Positions 25,417 to 35,315 of a stretch of DNA of 64,000 nucleotides are shown here, piece after piece. How positions within the stretch are numbered: the first letter of the stretch is position 1; the number at the start of each line of letters is the position of its first letter. Under the pieces are notes generated by a model. That model was not told where the DNA came from and did no database searches. It worked only from the letters and a program-made list of their open reading frames with translations. Source of the DNA: Acerihabitans sp015654925 (GTDB lineage: Bacteria > Pseudomonadota > Gammaproteobacteria > Enterobacterales > Enterobacteriaceae); NCBI RefSeq assembly GCF_047324175.1, contig NZ_CP178732.1, positions 1,674,001 to 1,738,000 of the forward strand. The letters run 5' to 3'. The position numbers and the translations under genes were made by a program.

Positions 25417-26322
25417 ATGCCGACTTCGCTCGCCGCCACCATGAAAATTTGCCGTCCCTGGCCGGGCATTATCGCGTTTTATGACGGCCGCATCGCGGGC
25501 AAGCGGCTGTATTCCGAGCGGGATAACTGGCTGGATAACGGCGCCTACTCCCTGGGAACCGCCAGCTATGCCATCGTGGACGGGGCCGAGGCCGTGGTCT
25601 ACGACACCCATATGACGCTGGATCACGCGCGGGTGATTCGCCGCACGCTGGAAGACGCGGGGGTTACCTCGATCCGCGTGGTGCTCAGCCATTGGCACAC
25701 CGATCACGTGGCGGGCAACGAGGTTTTCGCCGACTGCGAAATCATCGCCTGCGAACTGACCCGGCAATTGCTGATTGAACACCGGGAACAGTTGGAACAC
25801 GGCGCGCCGCCCATCCGGCCGCTGGTTTTACCCACCACCACGTTCGAGGGGCGGCTGGCGCTGCGGGTGGGCAATCTTGAGCTGGAGCTGCGCCAGCTGG
25901 ATATTCACAGCCGCGACGGCGTGCTGGCGGCGCTCCCCGCGCTACGGCTGGTGCTGGCCGGCGATACCCTGGAAGATACCCTGACCTACGTGGCCGAGCC
26001 CGCCAGGCTTGACGATCATTTACGCGGCCTGGCGCAGTTTATGGCCTGGGAATTCGACTGGATTTTGCCCAACCACGGCCGTTATGACACAATCGCGGCG
26101 GGGGGATACGGACGTAATCTGATTACCGCCACGCAGCGTTATACCGAACGCCTGCTGGAGCTGGTCGAGCGGCCGGAATTAGCCGCGCTGCCGTTAACGG
26201 AGTTCGCCGCCGGGGCTTTCGCCACCGGGGCGATAGCCTATTTCGCGCCGTATGAACCGGTGCACCGCAATAATATCCGCCAGATGCTGGCGCTGGCCGC
26301 GGCCAAGGCCGCCGGCGGATAA
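25417..26322 (+). CDS. MBL-fold metallo-hydrolase
   Basis: Metallo-beta-lactamase-fold enzyme, 301 aa. Metal site: HWHTDH at about residues 92-97. AGDTLEDTL supplies the bridging Asp and LPNHGRYD the later His. No signal peptide, so cytoplasmic. Last gene of the operon, 30 bp after the regulator. Function open: thioesterase-, glyoxalase- or lactonase-like hydrolysis are all possible for the family. Confidence 0.8.
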   Translation: MPTSLAATMKICRPWPGIIAFYDGRIAGKRLYSERDNWLDNGAYSLGTASYAIVDGAEAVVYDTHMTLDHARVIRRTLEDAGVTSIRVVLSHWHTDHVAGNEVFADCEIIACELTRQLLIEHREQLEHGAPPIRPLVLPTTTFEGRLALRVGNLELELRQLDIHSRDGVLAALPALRLVLAGDTLEDTLTYVAEPARLDDHLRGLAQFMAWEFDWILPNHGRYDTIAAGGYGRNLITATQRYTERLLELVERPELAALPLTEFAAGAFATGAIAYFAPYEPVHRNNIRQMLALAAAKAAGG

Positions 26323-26522
26323 CTCCCCGGCAGGCCGGCGAAGGCGTGAGTTTATTGACAAAGCGTCCGGTCGGGACAAGCTGCCGGATCGCAAACACGC
26401 AAAATTACATCCCTGCAAGCTCGATCCGCGCCGTCCGTGGCGCGGACGGTTTACTCTTCCAGCAGCCTGTCCCGCCTTTTGGCTCCGAGCTTTGGCTGCG
26501 AGTAGGTTTGCCAGAAATCTGG

Positions 26523-26555
26523 CGCCTTTGCCGGCCTTTTCGACCGGCAAAGGCG
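26523..26555. terminator. Perfect 12-bp hairpin between convergent operons
   Basis: CGCCTTTGCCGG and CCGGCAAAGGCG surround a 9-nt loop, 3 bp after the atzF stop (minus strand) and about 200 bp after the MBL gene. A second small palindrome, GCCAGAAATCTGGC, abuts it at 26509-26522. No strong T run. Nothing else was recognised in 26323-26558. Confidence 0.55.
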
Positions 26556-26558
26556 TGG

Positions 26559-28385
26559 TTATTCCCGGCTGGCCAGATAGGCCTTCCAACCGCCGAACTC
26601 GGTAATATCCCTGGCGCCTTTTAGCCCCAGCGGTTCGCAAATAAACCCTTTAACGCTGCGCCCGTCCGCTAATGTCAGGGTGCCGATGCCCAGCGGCGCC
26701 GGGATTTCGGCCACAAACTCGCCGAAGCGCGCCAACGGTATATCCCACAGTTCCACCGCGATACTGGCCCCGGATTCCGCCTTGACCAGGCCCGGCTTGG
26801 GCGGGCGGCTGTCCGCCAGGGCATAGAGGCGGTAGTGGGGAGCGGTGGCGGCCCGTTCCACCAGCACTCCCTGGCGCCCGGTCAACTGGAAATTAAGCGG
26901 CATGCCGGTCAGATGGGCGCCCACTACCGCCACCCGCACCTGGCCGGCCGGGGCGGGCGGCGTATCCGGCCCGGCGGACGGCGCCGGCAGCGGCAGGCCG
27001 GTGGCGCCCAGCGGCAGTTTCAGAGTCTGTTGCCAGCGCTGGCCAAAGCTTGCCAGCGCGTCGTCGTGCCAGGCCGGGGCCACCAGCGTAATGCCGGCGG
27101 GCAGCCCGTCGGCGCGCATACCCGCGGGCAGCGCCAGCGCGCATAAATCCGCCAGATTGGTAAAATTGGTATAAAAACCGAACTGCGAATTGTAGCGCAC
27201 CGGTTCGCGTTTCATTTCCTCCAGGGTGCGGATGGTGGGGGAGGTGGGCACCACCAGTGCGTCGTAGCCCGCCAGGGCCCGGTTGATGGTCCGCGCCAGC
27301 TCCGCGCGCAGATACTCGGCCCGCCAGGCGTCGGCGGCGCTGAAGCGATTGCCGTTGCCCACGATTTCGCGCACCACCGGGTCCATCGCGTCGGCGCTTT
27401 GTTCCAGCATAGCGCCCACCGCCACGGTGCGCTCCGCCACCCAGGCGCTGGCGTAAAGCTGCTCGGCCAGTTGGCTGAACGGGGTGAAATCGATGGTTTC
27501 CAGTACGGCGCCGCAGGCGGTCAAGTCCGCCACCGCCTGCGCAAACGCCCGCTCGCTGTCCCGGTCGCCAAAAAATTCCAGGCGGTCCGGCAGCGCGAAA
27601 CGCGGAGCGGCGGGCAGCGCCGCCGGCGCGGTATGGGGATTATGCCGGGAGTAGGCGTCCCCGGCATCGTACCCGCCGGTTATGGCCGCCACTTCCCGCG
27701 CATCCGCGACGGTCAGCGCTAAAATCGAGACGCAGTCATTCAGCCGGCAGGCGGGCACCACGCCGCGATTGGACAACCATCCTTTGGTGGGCTTGAGCCC
27801 GACGATATTATTAAATCCGGCCGGCACGCGCCCGGAGCCGGCGGTATCCGTGCCCAGGGCGAAAGGCACCAGGCCGCGGGCCACCACCGAGGCGGAGCCG
27901 GAGCTGGACCCGCCGCTGACATAGGCCGGATTAAAACTGTTCGGCACCGCGCCGTAAGGCGATCGCGTGCCCACCAGACCGGTGGCGAACTGATCGAGAT
28001 TGGTTTTGCCGACCACGATGGCCCCCGCGGCCCGCAGCCGGGCCACCACATGGGCGTCCCGTTCGGCCTGGTAAATAAATCCCGGACAGGCCGCGCTGGT
28101 GGGCCAGCCGGCCACATCGATATTATCTTTGACGGCAAAAGGAATGCCGTACAGCGGCAGGGATGACGGGTCGCCGTCCAGGGCGGCCAGACGCCGGTCC
28201 AGGTCATCGAATTGCTCGGCGAGCCGATCCGCCGCGGGCAGATAAAGCCAGGCGGTATCCCGCGCGTCAAACCGCGCGACCAGCGCGCTCAGCGTTTCCC
28301 TGACCAGCCGCGGCGCGGCGCGCTCGCCATAAAAATCCCGCCATGCCTGTAGGGTACCGGTGGTAATAGTTTGCATAAATCGCAT
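26559..28385 (-). CDS. atzF: Allophanate hydrolase
   Basis: Cytoplasmic amidase that hydrolyses allophanate to ammonia and CO2, 608 aa. The N-terminal amidase-signature domain has the Ser-cisSer-Lys triad: Lys in FAVKDNIDVAG and the serines of VSGGSSSGSASV. The typical C-terminal allophanate-hydrolase domain spans about residues 470-600 (RVAVVGAHLTGMPLNFQL). The first ATG (28385) and a second three codons on (MQTITTG) are both possible. Final enzyme of the guanidine route here, receiving allophanate from carboxyguanidine deimination. Confidence 0.93.
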   Translation of the reverse strand: MRFMQTITTGTLQAWRDFYGERAAPRLVRETLSALVARFDARDTAWLYLPAADRLAEQFDDLDRRLAALDGDPSSLPLYGIPFAVKDNIDVAGWPTSAACPGFIYQAERDAHVVARLRAAGAIVVGKTNLDQFATGLVGTRSPYGAVPNSFNPAYVSGGSSSGSASVVARGLVPFALGTDTAGSGRVPAGFNNIVGLKPTKGWLSNRGVVPACRLNDCVSILALTVADAREVAAITGGYDAGDAYSRHNPHTAPAALPAAPRFALPDRLEFFGDRDSERAFAQAVADLTACGAVLETIDFTPFSQLAEQLYASAWVAERTVAVGAMLEQSADAMDPVVREIVGNGNRFSAADAWRAEYLRAELARTINRALAGYDALVVPTSPTIRTLEEMKREPVRYNSQFGFYTNFTNLADLCALALPAGMRADGLPAGITLVAPAWHDDALASFGQRWQQTLKLPLGATGLPLPAPSAGPDTPPAPAGQVRVAVVGAHLTGMPLNFQLTGRQGVLVERAATAPHYRLYALADSRPPKPGLVKAESGASIAVELWDIPLARFGEFVAEIPAPLGIGTLTLADGRSVKGFICEPLGLKGARDITEFGGWKAYLASRE

Positions 28386-28451
28386 CCATAAAGGGCGGCT
28401 TCACCGGGGCAAAGCCGCGCATTGATTATTGAGCAGGCCTGGAACCCCGCG

Positions 28452-31400
28452 CTACGCCGGGTGCTCCTCAATGACCAGCAGCAGCTGGCCCGCCTGTACC
28501 TGATGTCCCGCCTGGCGGGACAGGCTGCGGATAGAGCCGGCCACCGGGGCGGATATCGGGATCTCCATTTTCATGGATTCCAGAATGCCCAGGGTTTGCC
28601 CCGCGCTGACCCGGTCTCCCGGTTGCACCAGCCATTGCCAGACATTGCCGGCCACCTGGCTGTCCACCCCGACGCAGCCCGCCGGCAGCAGCTCGGTCGC
28701 CGGCAGCGGCTCGTCCGGCAGCGCGCTGTCGAAGGTAAATTGTCCGTCGGCGCGCCAGCGGGCCAGTTCGGCGTCGAAGGCCCGCTGGCGCCGCCGCTGG
28801 AACCCGGCGATCTCCGCCTGCTTATCCAGCAGTAATTGCTGATAGTCCGCCAGCCGGAAGCTGCCCTCCTCGATGCGCAGCGGGCTCTGGCCGTAGGGAA
28901 AACGCTGGCGCAAATCCTGCAGCTCCGGCGCGCTCACCGGATAAAAGCGGATCTGATCGAAAAAGCGCAGCAGCCAGGGCCGGGTGAAATCCGCGGTCCG
29001 GCGATCGCGGTTCCACATTTGCACCGTGCGCCCGACAAACTGGTAGCCCCCCGGACCTTCCATGCCATACACGCACAAATAAGCGCCGCCGATGCCTACC
29101 GAGTTCTCCGCGGTCCAGGTGCGGGCCGGGTTGTATTTGGTGGTCACCAGGCGATGGCGCGGGTCCAGCGGCGTGGCCACCGGGGCGCCGAGATAGACAT
29201 CCCCCAGCCCCATTACCAGATAGCGGGCGCTGAAGACGATATCCTTGACCTGCTCCACCGAATCCAGCCCATTGATACGGCGGATAAATTCGATATTGCT
29301 CGGGCACCAGGGCGCGCCGGGACGAACCGACTGGGTATATTTTTCGATGGCCAGGCGGCAGGCGTCGTCGTCCCAGCTCAGGGGCAGCCAGACGGTACGC
29401 GACGGCACCACCACGTGGCGTAAATCCCCGAGCTCCCGTTCGCCCTGCTGTAAGTGCGCGATCAGGTCATTGCGCGGGCAGGCCAGGCTATCGAAGTGAA
29501 TTTGCAGCGAGCGGATACCCGGCGTCAGCTCTTGCACCCCGGGCAGGGCGTGCTGCTCCAGCCACTGCATCAGCGCGTGGGCGCGAAACCGCAGCGTAAT
29601 ATCCAGTACCTGCTCGCCGTATTCCACCAGAATAAAACGGTCCCCGGCGGCGCGGTAGGCGACCGGCGGCAGCTCATCGCGCGCCGCGCGTTGCCAGAGG
29701 ATCGGCGCGTCGGGTTCGCCGGCGGCCGCGGTATTCACCCCGGGCGCGAGCGCATCGGCCGCGCCGGCGGCCGTATGCGCGGGCGATGGCGATGCGGCCT
29801 CCCCCGTGCCCAGGCCGGCCGGCCAAGGCGCCGGCGGCGTTTTTAATGCCTGAGCCTGGGGCGTCCATGGGTGGTCTGCGCCGGCTTCGGCTTCGGCCTC
29901 CCGGGCCAGGCGGTCGGCCTGGTCCAGCGACACCGGCACGAAACGCACCCGGTCGCCGGACTTCAACTGGCCCAGCCGCCATAGATCGGCATGGATAACG
30001 GTGGCCGGGCAGACAAAACCGCCCAGGGAGGGGCCGTCCGGGCCGAGGATCACCGGCATATCGCCGGTAAAATCCACCGTGCCGAACGCATAGGCGTTAT
30101 CGTGGATATTGGATGGATGCATCCCCGCTTCGCCGCCGTCGCTGCGCGCCCACTGGGGTTTGGGACCGATCAGCCGGATACCGGTGCGGCTGGAGTTATA
30201 GTGCACCCGCCAGGTGGCGGCAAAAAAACGCTCGATATCCGCTCCGGTGAAAAATTCCGGCGCCCCGTGGGGGCCGTAAATCACCCGGAGCTGGCGCACG
30301 CCGTCCAGATCGGGGCGCAGATGCGCGGGCAGGACATTGCCGGTTGCCGCCGCCCGTCCCGCGCCGGGCGCCGCCAGATGCAGCACATCGCCGCTGCGCA
30401 GCGCCCGGCCCGCGTGTCCGCCGAAACGGCCCAGGGTAAAGGTGCTGCGGCTGCCGAGATACCCGGGGCAGCGCAGGCCCCCGGCCAGCAGCAAATAGCT
30501 GCGGCAGCCGTCGCCGCCGATAGCCCCCAGCGCCAGCACCTGCCCGCCGCGCGCCCGGATCGCCTGCCACATGGGCAGCGGCCGGCCGTCCAGCGTCGCA
30601 TCGATGGGGGCGCCGGTAATCGCCAGCGCGCAGTCATGGTTTAGGCGCAGCGTCGGCCCGCGCAGGGTGATTTCCAGCCCGGCGGCGCGCTCGTCGTTGC
30701 CCAGCAGGCGGTTGCCCAGGCGGAACGAACGGCTGTCGAACGGGCCGGACGGCGGCACCCCCACGTGCCAGTAGCCGGCGCGGCCGGGAAAGTCCTGAAT
30801 GCTGGTCAGGGTGCCGGGGGCGATAACATCCAGGGTGGCGGGCCGGTAGCGCACCGCGCCCAGGGTGGACGTCAGCACTTCGCCCCGGCGCAGCGCGGGC
30901 AATTCCAGCAGATGGCGCAAATAACCGAGATTGGTTTCGATGCCGTACAGCGTCGTGCCGGCCAGGACGGCGGCCAGCGCCCGCAGGGCCGCGGCGCGAT
31001 CCGCGCCCCGCACTATTACTTTAGCCAGCATGGGGTCGTAATGGGGCGAAACGTCGCTGCCGCTCTCCACCCAGCGGTCGATGCGCAGTTCGGCGCCGTC
31101 CGCCGCGGCGGGAAAATCGACCTGGCTCAGCAGTCCGGCGCAGGGGCGGAATTCCTTGGCCGGGTCTTCGGCATACAGCCTGACCTGAATGGCGTGGCCG
31201 TTGGGCGCGCCCACCGCCAGGGAGGCCAGCGGCGGCAGGCTGTTAGCCCCCAGCTCCACCATCCAGCGCACCAGATCCACGCCGTAGACCATTTCGGTGA
31301 CGCCGTGCTCCACCTGCAGGCGGGTATTCATCTCCAGGAAATAAAAGGCTTCGCTGTCCACATCGTAGACATATTCCACGGTGCCGGCGCTGCGGTAATC

Positions 31401-32195
31401 GGCCGCCTGGCCCAGGCGTATGGCGGTGGCGCGCAGCGCCCGGCGCACCCGTTCCGGCAAATGGGGCGCCGGGGTTTCCTCCAGCACCTTTTGGTTGCGG
31501 CGCTGCGCCGAACAGTCCCGTTCGCCCAGGGCAATCACGTTCCCCGCGCCGTCGCCAAAAATCTGCACCTCGATATGGCGCGCCGCCGCCACGAATTTTT
31601 CCAGAAATACCCCGTCGTCGGCGAAATTATTGCCCGCCAGCCGCCGGACCCGCTCAAAGGCGTCGCGCAGGGCGGCGGCATCGTCGCAGCGCTGCATGCC
31701 GATACCGCCGCCGCCGGCGGTGCTTTTAAGCATGACCGGGTAGCCGATGCGCTGCGCGGCGCCCAGGGCCTGGGGCAGATCCGCTAATAATCCGCTGCCC
31801 GGCAATAACGGAATCTCCTGCCGTTCGGCCAGTTCCCTGGCCCGGTGCTTCAGGCCGAAAATCCGCATTTGCTCCGCGGTGGGGCCGAGGAAAACCCGGT
31901 TTTGCTGGCCGCAGCGGGTAACGAATTCCGCGTTTTCGCTGAGAAAACCATAACCGGGATGCACCGCCTGCGCCCCGCAGCGCGCGGCAATCGCCAGCAG
32001 TTTATCCTGGCAGAGATATGTCTCGCGCACGCTGCCGTCGCCCAGGCTATGGGCCTCGTCCGCCAGCCGCACGTGCAGCGAATGCCGGTCCGCTTCGGCA
32101 TATACCGCCACCGCCCGGATACCCATGGCGCGCAGCGTGCGGATAATGCGCACCGCAATGGCGCCGCGATTGGCAATCAGGATGCAATCGAACAT
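28452..32195 (-). CDS. uca: Biotin-dependent guanidine carboxylase (urea-carboxylase family)
   Basis: Large biotin enzyme, 1247 aa. Domains: biotin carboxylase (1 to about 450; ANRGAIAVRIIRTLR, HPGYGFLSENAEF, GGGGIGMQ), carboxyltransferase halves of KipA/KipI type (about 460-1080; DFPGRAGYWHVGVPPSGPFD, GMEGPGGYQFVGRTVQMW) and a C-terminal biotinyl domain with K1209 in LESMKMEIP. Families annotated as urea carboxylase that sit with two DUF1989 proteins and a ykkC riboswitch are known to prefer guanidine, giving carboxyguanidine. All those markers are present here, so guanidine carboxylase is the better name; residual urea activity is possible. A 66-bp gap separates it from atzF. An Ala/Pro/Gly-rich stretch around residues 790-830 looks like an expanded linker. 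Confidence 0.9.
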   Translation of the reverse strand: MFDCILIANRGAIAVRIIRTLRAMGIRAVAVYAEADRHSLHVRLADEAHSLGDGSVRETYLCQDKLLAIAARCGAQAVHPGYGFLSENAEFVTRCGQQNRVFLGPTAEQMRIFGLKHRARELAERQEIPLLPGSGLLADLPQALGAAQRIGYPVMLKSTAGGGGIGMQRCDDAAALRDAFERVRRLAGNNFADDGVFLEKFVAAARHIEVQIFGDGAGNVIALGERDCSAQRRNQKVLEETPAPHLPERVRRALRATAIRLGQAADYRSAGTVEYVYDVDSEAFYFLEMNTRLQVEHGVTEMVYGVDLVRWMVELGANSLPPLASLAVGAPNGHAIQVRLYAEDPAKEFRPCAGLLSQVDFPAAADGAELRIDRWVESGSDVSPHYDPMLAKVIVRGADRAAALRALAAVLAGTTLYGIETNLGYLRHLLELPALRRGEVLTSTLGAVRYRPATLDVIAPGTLTSIQDFPGRAGYWHVGVPPSGPFDSRSFRLGNRLLGNDERAAGLEITLRGPTLRLNHDCALAITGAPIDATLDGRPLPMWQAIRARGGQVLALGAIGGDGCRSYLLLAGGLRCPGYLGSRSTFTLGRFGGHAGRALRSGDVLHLAAPGAGRAAATGNVLPAHLRPDLDGVRQLRVIYGPHGAPEFFTGADIERFFAATWRVHYNSSRTGIRLIGPKPQWARSDGGEAGMHPSNIHDNAYAFGTVDFTGDMPVILGPDGPSLGGFVCPATVIHADLWRLGQLKSGDRVRFVPVSLDQADRLAREAEAEAGADHPWTPQAQALKTPPAPWPAGLGTGEAASPSPAHTAAGAADALAPGVNTAAAGEPDAPILWQRAARDELPPVAYRAAGDRFILVEYGEQVLDITLRFRAHALMQWLEQHALPGVQELTPGIRSLQIHFDSLACPRNDLIAHLQQGERELGDLRHVVVPSRTVWLPLSWDDDACRLAIEKYTQSVRPGAPWCPSNIEFIRRINGLDSVEQVKDIVFSARYLVMGLGDVYLGAPVATPLDPRHRLVTTKYNPARTWTAENSVGIGGAYLCVYGMEGPGGYQFVGRTVQMWNRDRRTADFTRPWLLRFFDQIRFYPVSAPELQDLRQRFPYGQSPLRIEEGSFRLADYQQLLLDKQAEIAGFQRRRQRAFDAELARWRADGQFTFDSALPDEPLPATELLPAGCVGVDSQVAGNVWQWLVQPGDRVSAGQTLGILESMKMEIPISAPVAGSIRSLSRQAGHQVQAGQLLLVIEEHPA

Positions 32196-32298
32196 GCTTA
32201 ACTCTCTTTTAATGTCCGGCAGGTCGTCCTGCGATTATCCATGGCGCGGTTGCCGGCGGGACGTCCCGCGGCGCGCCTTGATCGGGTGCCGGACCCGC

Positions 32299-32934
32299 CT
32301 ACCACAGGCTCACCTCGATGGGGGTGGGGTTATAGCCGTTGCACGGGTTGTTGAGCTGCGGGCAATTGGAGATTAGCACCAGCACGTTCATCAGCGCCTC
32401 CAGCTCCACGTATTTACCCGGCGCCGAAATGCCGTCGGCAAACGTCAGTCCGCCGTCGGCGGTCACCGGCACATTCATGAAAAAATTAATATTGTGGGTA
32501 ATGTCGCGCTTGGTCAGGCCGTATTCGGGATGTTCGGCCACCGCCAGCATCCAGCTGTCGCGGCAGGCATGCATATGGCGCTTTTCCAGCGAATAGCGCA
32601 CGGTGTTGCTTTCGGTGGCGCATGCGCCGCCCAGGGTATCGTGGCGTCCGCAGGTATCGGCCACGATGGCCAGCATCGGCCGGTCCTCGTTGGATCGCAG
32701 CACGCTGCCGGTGCTCAGGAACAGATTATGCTGGCCGCGCACCGTATCCATCATGCTGTAGCGTTCGGCGGTATCGTCGGCGTTAAAAAACAGGGTATCC
32801 GCCGCCTGATTGCCTTCGCAATCGGTAATGCGCAGCGTCCGGCCCGCCTCCAGGCGATACAGCCAATAATCGCCGGCATTGATCCGCTGCCGGTAGGTCG
32901 CGTCCTGTTGACGCAGGGAACTGGTGACGATCAT
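32299..32934 (-). CDS. Carboxyguanidine deiminase subunit (DUF1989, UAAP2 type)
   Basis: DUF1989 protein, 211 aa, long called urea amidolyase-associated protein 2. It and its partner are now known as the CgdA/CgdB pair, which deiminates carboxyguanidine to allophanate and ammonia. Conserved family segments: CEGNQAADTLFFNADD, STGSVLRSNEDRPM, CGRHDTLGGACATESN with likely metal-ligand Cys/His, and NINFFMNVPV. The start overlaps the upstream subunit by 4 bp (ATGA at 32931-32934), consistent with a heteromer made in equal amounts. I leave the letter open because I cannot be sure which is A and which is B. Confidence 0.85.
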   Translation of the reverse strand: MIVTSSLRQQDATYRQRINAGDYWLYRLEAGRTLRITDCEGNQAADTLFFNADDTAERYSMMDTVRGQHNLFLSTGSVLRSNEDRPMLAIVADTCGRHDTLGGACATESNTVRYSLEKRHMHACRDSWMLAVAEHPEYGLTKRDITHNINFFMNVPVTADGGLTFADGISAPGKYVELEALMNVLVLISNCPQLNNPCNGYNPTPIEVSLW

Positions 32935-33671
32935 GATGGGACTCCTGTACGAACGGGTGCGCCGAAATAATAGAGGGCATTATTGGCCATGCCGCGCTGG
33001 TTCTCCTCGCGCGCCAGACAGGCGGGGGGCAGCGGCGCGCTGCCGGCCGGCAGGGCGATCTCCACCGGGGCGCGGGGATAATCCCGCGCCGCGCCGAGCG
33101 GGTGGGGGCAGGTATGCAGGATCACCAGCGTATCCATGGCAAAACGCAGCGTTACCGCCGCGCCGGGTATTGACGCCGGCGCCAGCCGCAGGTTGCCGTC
33201 GTCGTCGGCGCCGACCCGGGAAAACAGATTCAGGCAGGCGGCCATATCCCGCTTGCCCAGCCCATACTTGGCCAGCTCCACCAGGAAACTGTCATAGCCG
33301 TTTTGGTGACGCTCATTGCGCGCCTGCTGGTAATCCGCCGCGCCAAAACGCGCCAGGGTGGATGCGGCGTTCATGGCGCCGCATACCGTGTCGTGCCAGC
33401 CGAAATCATCCCGTTCGATACCGCAGAAAATGCGGCCCATATCCGAATACAGGCAGTGGCCGGCGGTCAGGCGGAACGTATGCTGGCATTTAAGGGTATC
33501 GGGCGCGTTATAGCGCTCCAGCAGGTTTTCCGGGTTATAAAACAGCATACCCACGTTGGCGCCCCCCTGCAGATCCGTCAGGCGCAGGGCTGCTCCGCGG
33601 CGCACGCGCAGCGACCAGTGCGCGCCGGCCGGTAAAACCGTGCGGTATTCGGTGATGATATTCTCTGTCAT
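32931..33671 (-). CDS. Carboxyguanidine deiminase subunit (DUF1989, UAAP1 type)
   Basis: DUF1989 protein, 246 aa, partner of the preceding entry (urea amidolyase-associated protein 1). Shared pattern: LQGGANVGMLFYNPEN, TAGHCLYSDMGRIF, FGWHDTVCGAMNAAS and LNLFSRVGADDDG. The two subunits are paralogous along their full length. Between the transporter ATPase and the second subunit, in one operon. Confidence 0.85.
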   Translation of the reverse strand: MTENIITEYRTVLPAGAHWSLRVRRGAALRLTDLQGGANVGMLFYNPENLLERYNAPDTLKCQHTFRLTAGHCLYSDMGRIFCGIERDDFGWHDTVCGAMNAASTLARFGAADYQQARNERHQNGYDSFLVELAKYGLGKRDMAACLNLFSRVGADDDGNLRLAPASIPGAAVTLRFAMDTLVILHTCPHPLGAARDYPRAPVEIALPAGSAPLPPACLAREENQRGMANNALYYFGAPVRTGVPS

Positions 33672-33698
33672 GATGTCTCCTTTATCGCTAAAGCCGGT

Positions 33699-34478
33699 TC
33701 AGGCCACGTGCCGCGGCGGATAAACGCTGGCGCCGACCTGCTGTTCCAGTCCGGCCGGCGCGCGGTCCAGCCGGATGTCGTAGGTGATGCTGGCGCCCCA
33801 GGCGTCCGGCGCCTGGGCGTCGTGGCGTACTTTGTCGAACACCCACAGCCGGGAGCCGAGGGAAAATCCCTCGCGCAAATCGTGGGTAATCATAAAAATC
33901 GTCAGCCGGTGCCGTTGCCACAGATCGGTAATCAATTGGTGCATTTCGCGGCGGATGCCGGGGTCCAGCGCGCCGAACGGCTCGTCGAGCAGCAGGATGC
34001 GCGGTTTTTTGGTCAGCGCCTGCGCCAAGGCCAGGCGCTGCTGCATGCCGCCGGAAAGCTGGTGCGGGTATTTATCGGCGGCATGTTCCAGCCCCACCTG
34101 TTGCAACATGGCCCGCGCCTCGACGGCAATGGCGCGGCGCCGGGCGCCCCAGGTCCGCCCCAGCCAGCGGGCCTGGCTGAACTCGCCGCCGAGCATGACG
34201 TTTTCCAGCGCGCTCAGATGGGGGAACACGGAGTAACGCTGAAACACCACCCCGCGATCTTCCCCCGGCTCCTGCGGGATGGGGCGGCCATCGAGCAACA
34301 GCTCGCCGCGGCTGGGCGGTTCGATACCCAGCATCATATTCAGGAAGGTGGTTTTGCCGCAGCCGGAAGCGCCGACGATGGAGATAAATTCCCCTTCCTC
34401 CACTTCGGCGTTCATCCGCTCCAGCACGACCTGCCGGCCGTAATGTTTTTCCAGCCGGCGCAGGCTTAACAGGCTCAT
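33699..34478 (-). CDS. ABC transporter ATPase, NitT/TauT type (guanidine uptake)
   Basis: Cytoplasmic ATPase, 259 aa. Walker A VGASGCGKTTF, Q-loop region VFQRYSVFPHLSALENV, signature LSGGMQQRLALAQAL, Walker B LLLDEPFGALD, switch His in MITHDLREGF. Belongs to the nitrate/taurine group usually found with this degradation cluster. Eleven to 28 bp from its neighbours. Confidence 0.92.
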   Translation of the reverse strand: MSLLSLRRLEKHYGRQVVLERMNAEVEEGEFISIVGASGCGKTTFLNMMLGIEPPSRGELLLDGRPIPQEPGEDRGVVFQRYSVFPHLSALENVMLGGEFSQARWLGRTWGARRRAIAVEARAMLQQVGLEHAADKYPHQLSGGMQQRLALAQALTKKPRILLLDEPFGALDPGIRREMHQLITDLWQRHRLTIFMITHDLREGFSLGSRLWVFDKVRHDAQAPDAWGASITYDIRLDRAPAGLEQQVGASVYPPRHVA

Positions 34479-34488
34479 GGGCAGCTCC

Positions 34489-35301
34489 TTATTTAACGTG
34501 ATACCAGGGCCAGCAGCGCCGGCTGACGATACGCAGCACGGCGTCCAGGGCGAAGGCCAGCAGCGTGATCCAGGCCACGTAGGGTAAAATGACGTCCATG
34601 GCCAGATACCGGCGCATCAGGAAAATGCGGTAGCCCAGCCCCTCGGTGGAGGCGATCGCTTCGGCGGCGATCAGGAACAGCCAGGCGGAGCCCAGCGATA
34701 AGCGCACCGCCTCCAGCAGCCTGGGCAATAACTGCGGCAGGATCACCCGCCAGAGGATCTGCGCGCTGTGGGCGCTCAGCGTCTGCGCCTTGATCAGCTG
34801 TTCGGGCGGAATGCTTGCCACCCGCTGCTGTAAATCCCGGGCGATAAACGGCGTGACGCCGATAACGATCAGCATGACTTTGGATAACTCCCCCAGGCCG
34901 AAGCAGATAAACAGGATCGGCAGGATCGCCAGCGGGGGAATCAGCGCCGCCAGCATCACCAGCGGCGACAGCACCGCCCTGACCAGCGGCAGGGCGCCGC
35001 AGAACAATCCGAACACCAGGCCCGCCAGCGCGCTGATGGCCATGCCCGACAGCAGGCGGGTCAGACTGGCCAGGGTATCGGACCACAGCAGATATTCGCC
35101 GGTGCGCGGGTCGGGTTGCAGCGCCATGCGATAGAGCGCATCGCCCATGCTGTTAAAGCCCGGCAGCAGTTTATCGACGGCATTGGCCGTCAGGCGGGCA
35201 TCCGACGCGATCAGGTAGACCAGCAGCAGTAGCAGCAGCGGCAGAACCCCCAACAGGCCCCGGGAGAGCCGCTGTGGTTGATAGTTGATCAGCTTGCGCA
35301 T
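34489..35301 (-). CDS. ABC transporter permease, NitT/TauT type (guanidine uptake)
   Basis: Inner-membrane permease, 270 aa from the ATG at 35301, which has CAGGAG 8-9 nt upstream; a longer frame to 35391 overlaps the binding-protein gene and is unlikely. About six helices, and the cytoplasmic coupling loop around LIKAQTLSAHSAQILWRVILPQLLPRLLEA. One permease gene, so a homodimer is expected. Confidence 0.9.
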   Translation of the reverse strand: MRKLINYQPQRLSRGLLGVLPLLLLLLVYLIASDARLTANAVDKLLPGFNSMGDALYRMALQPDPRTGEYLLWSDTLASLTRLLSGMAISALAGLVFGLFCGALPLVRAVLSPLVMLAALIPPLAILPILFICFGLGELSKVMLIVIGVTPFIARDLQQRVASIPPEQLIKAQTLSAHSAQILWRVILPQLLPRLLEAVRLSLGSAWLFLIAAEAIASTEGLGYRIFLMRRYLAMDVILPYVAWITLLAFALDAVLRIVSRRCWPWYHVK

Positions 35302-35315
35302 CGGAAGGCTCCTGT

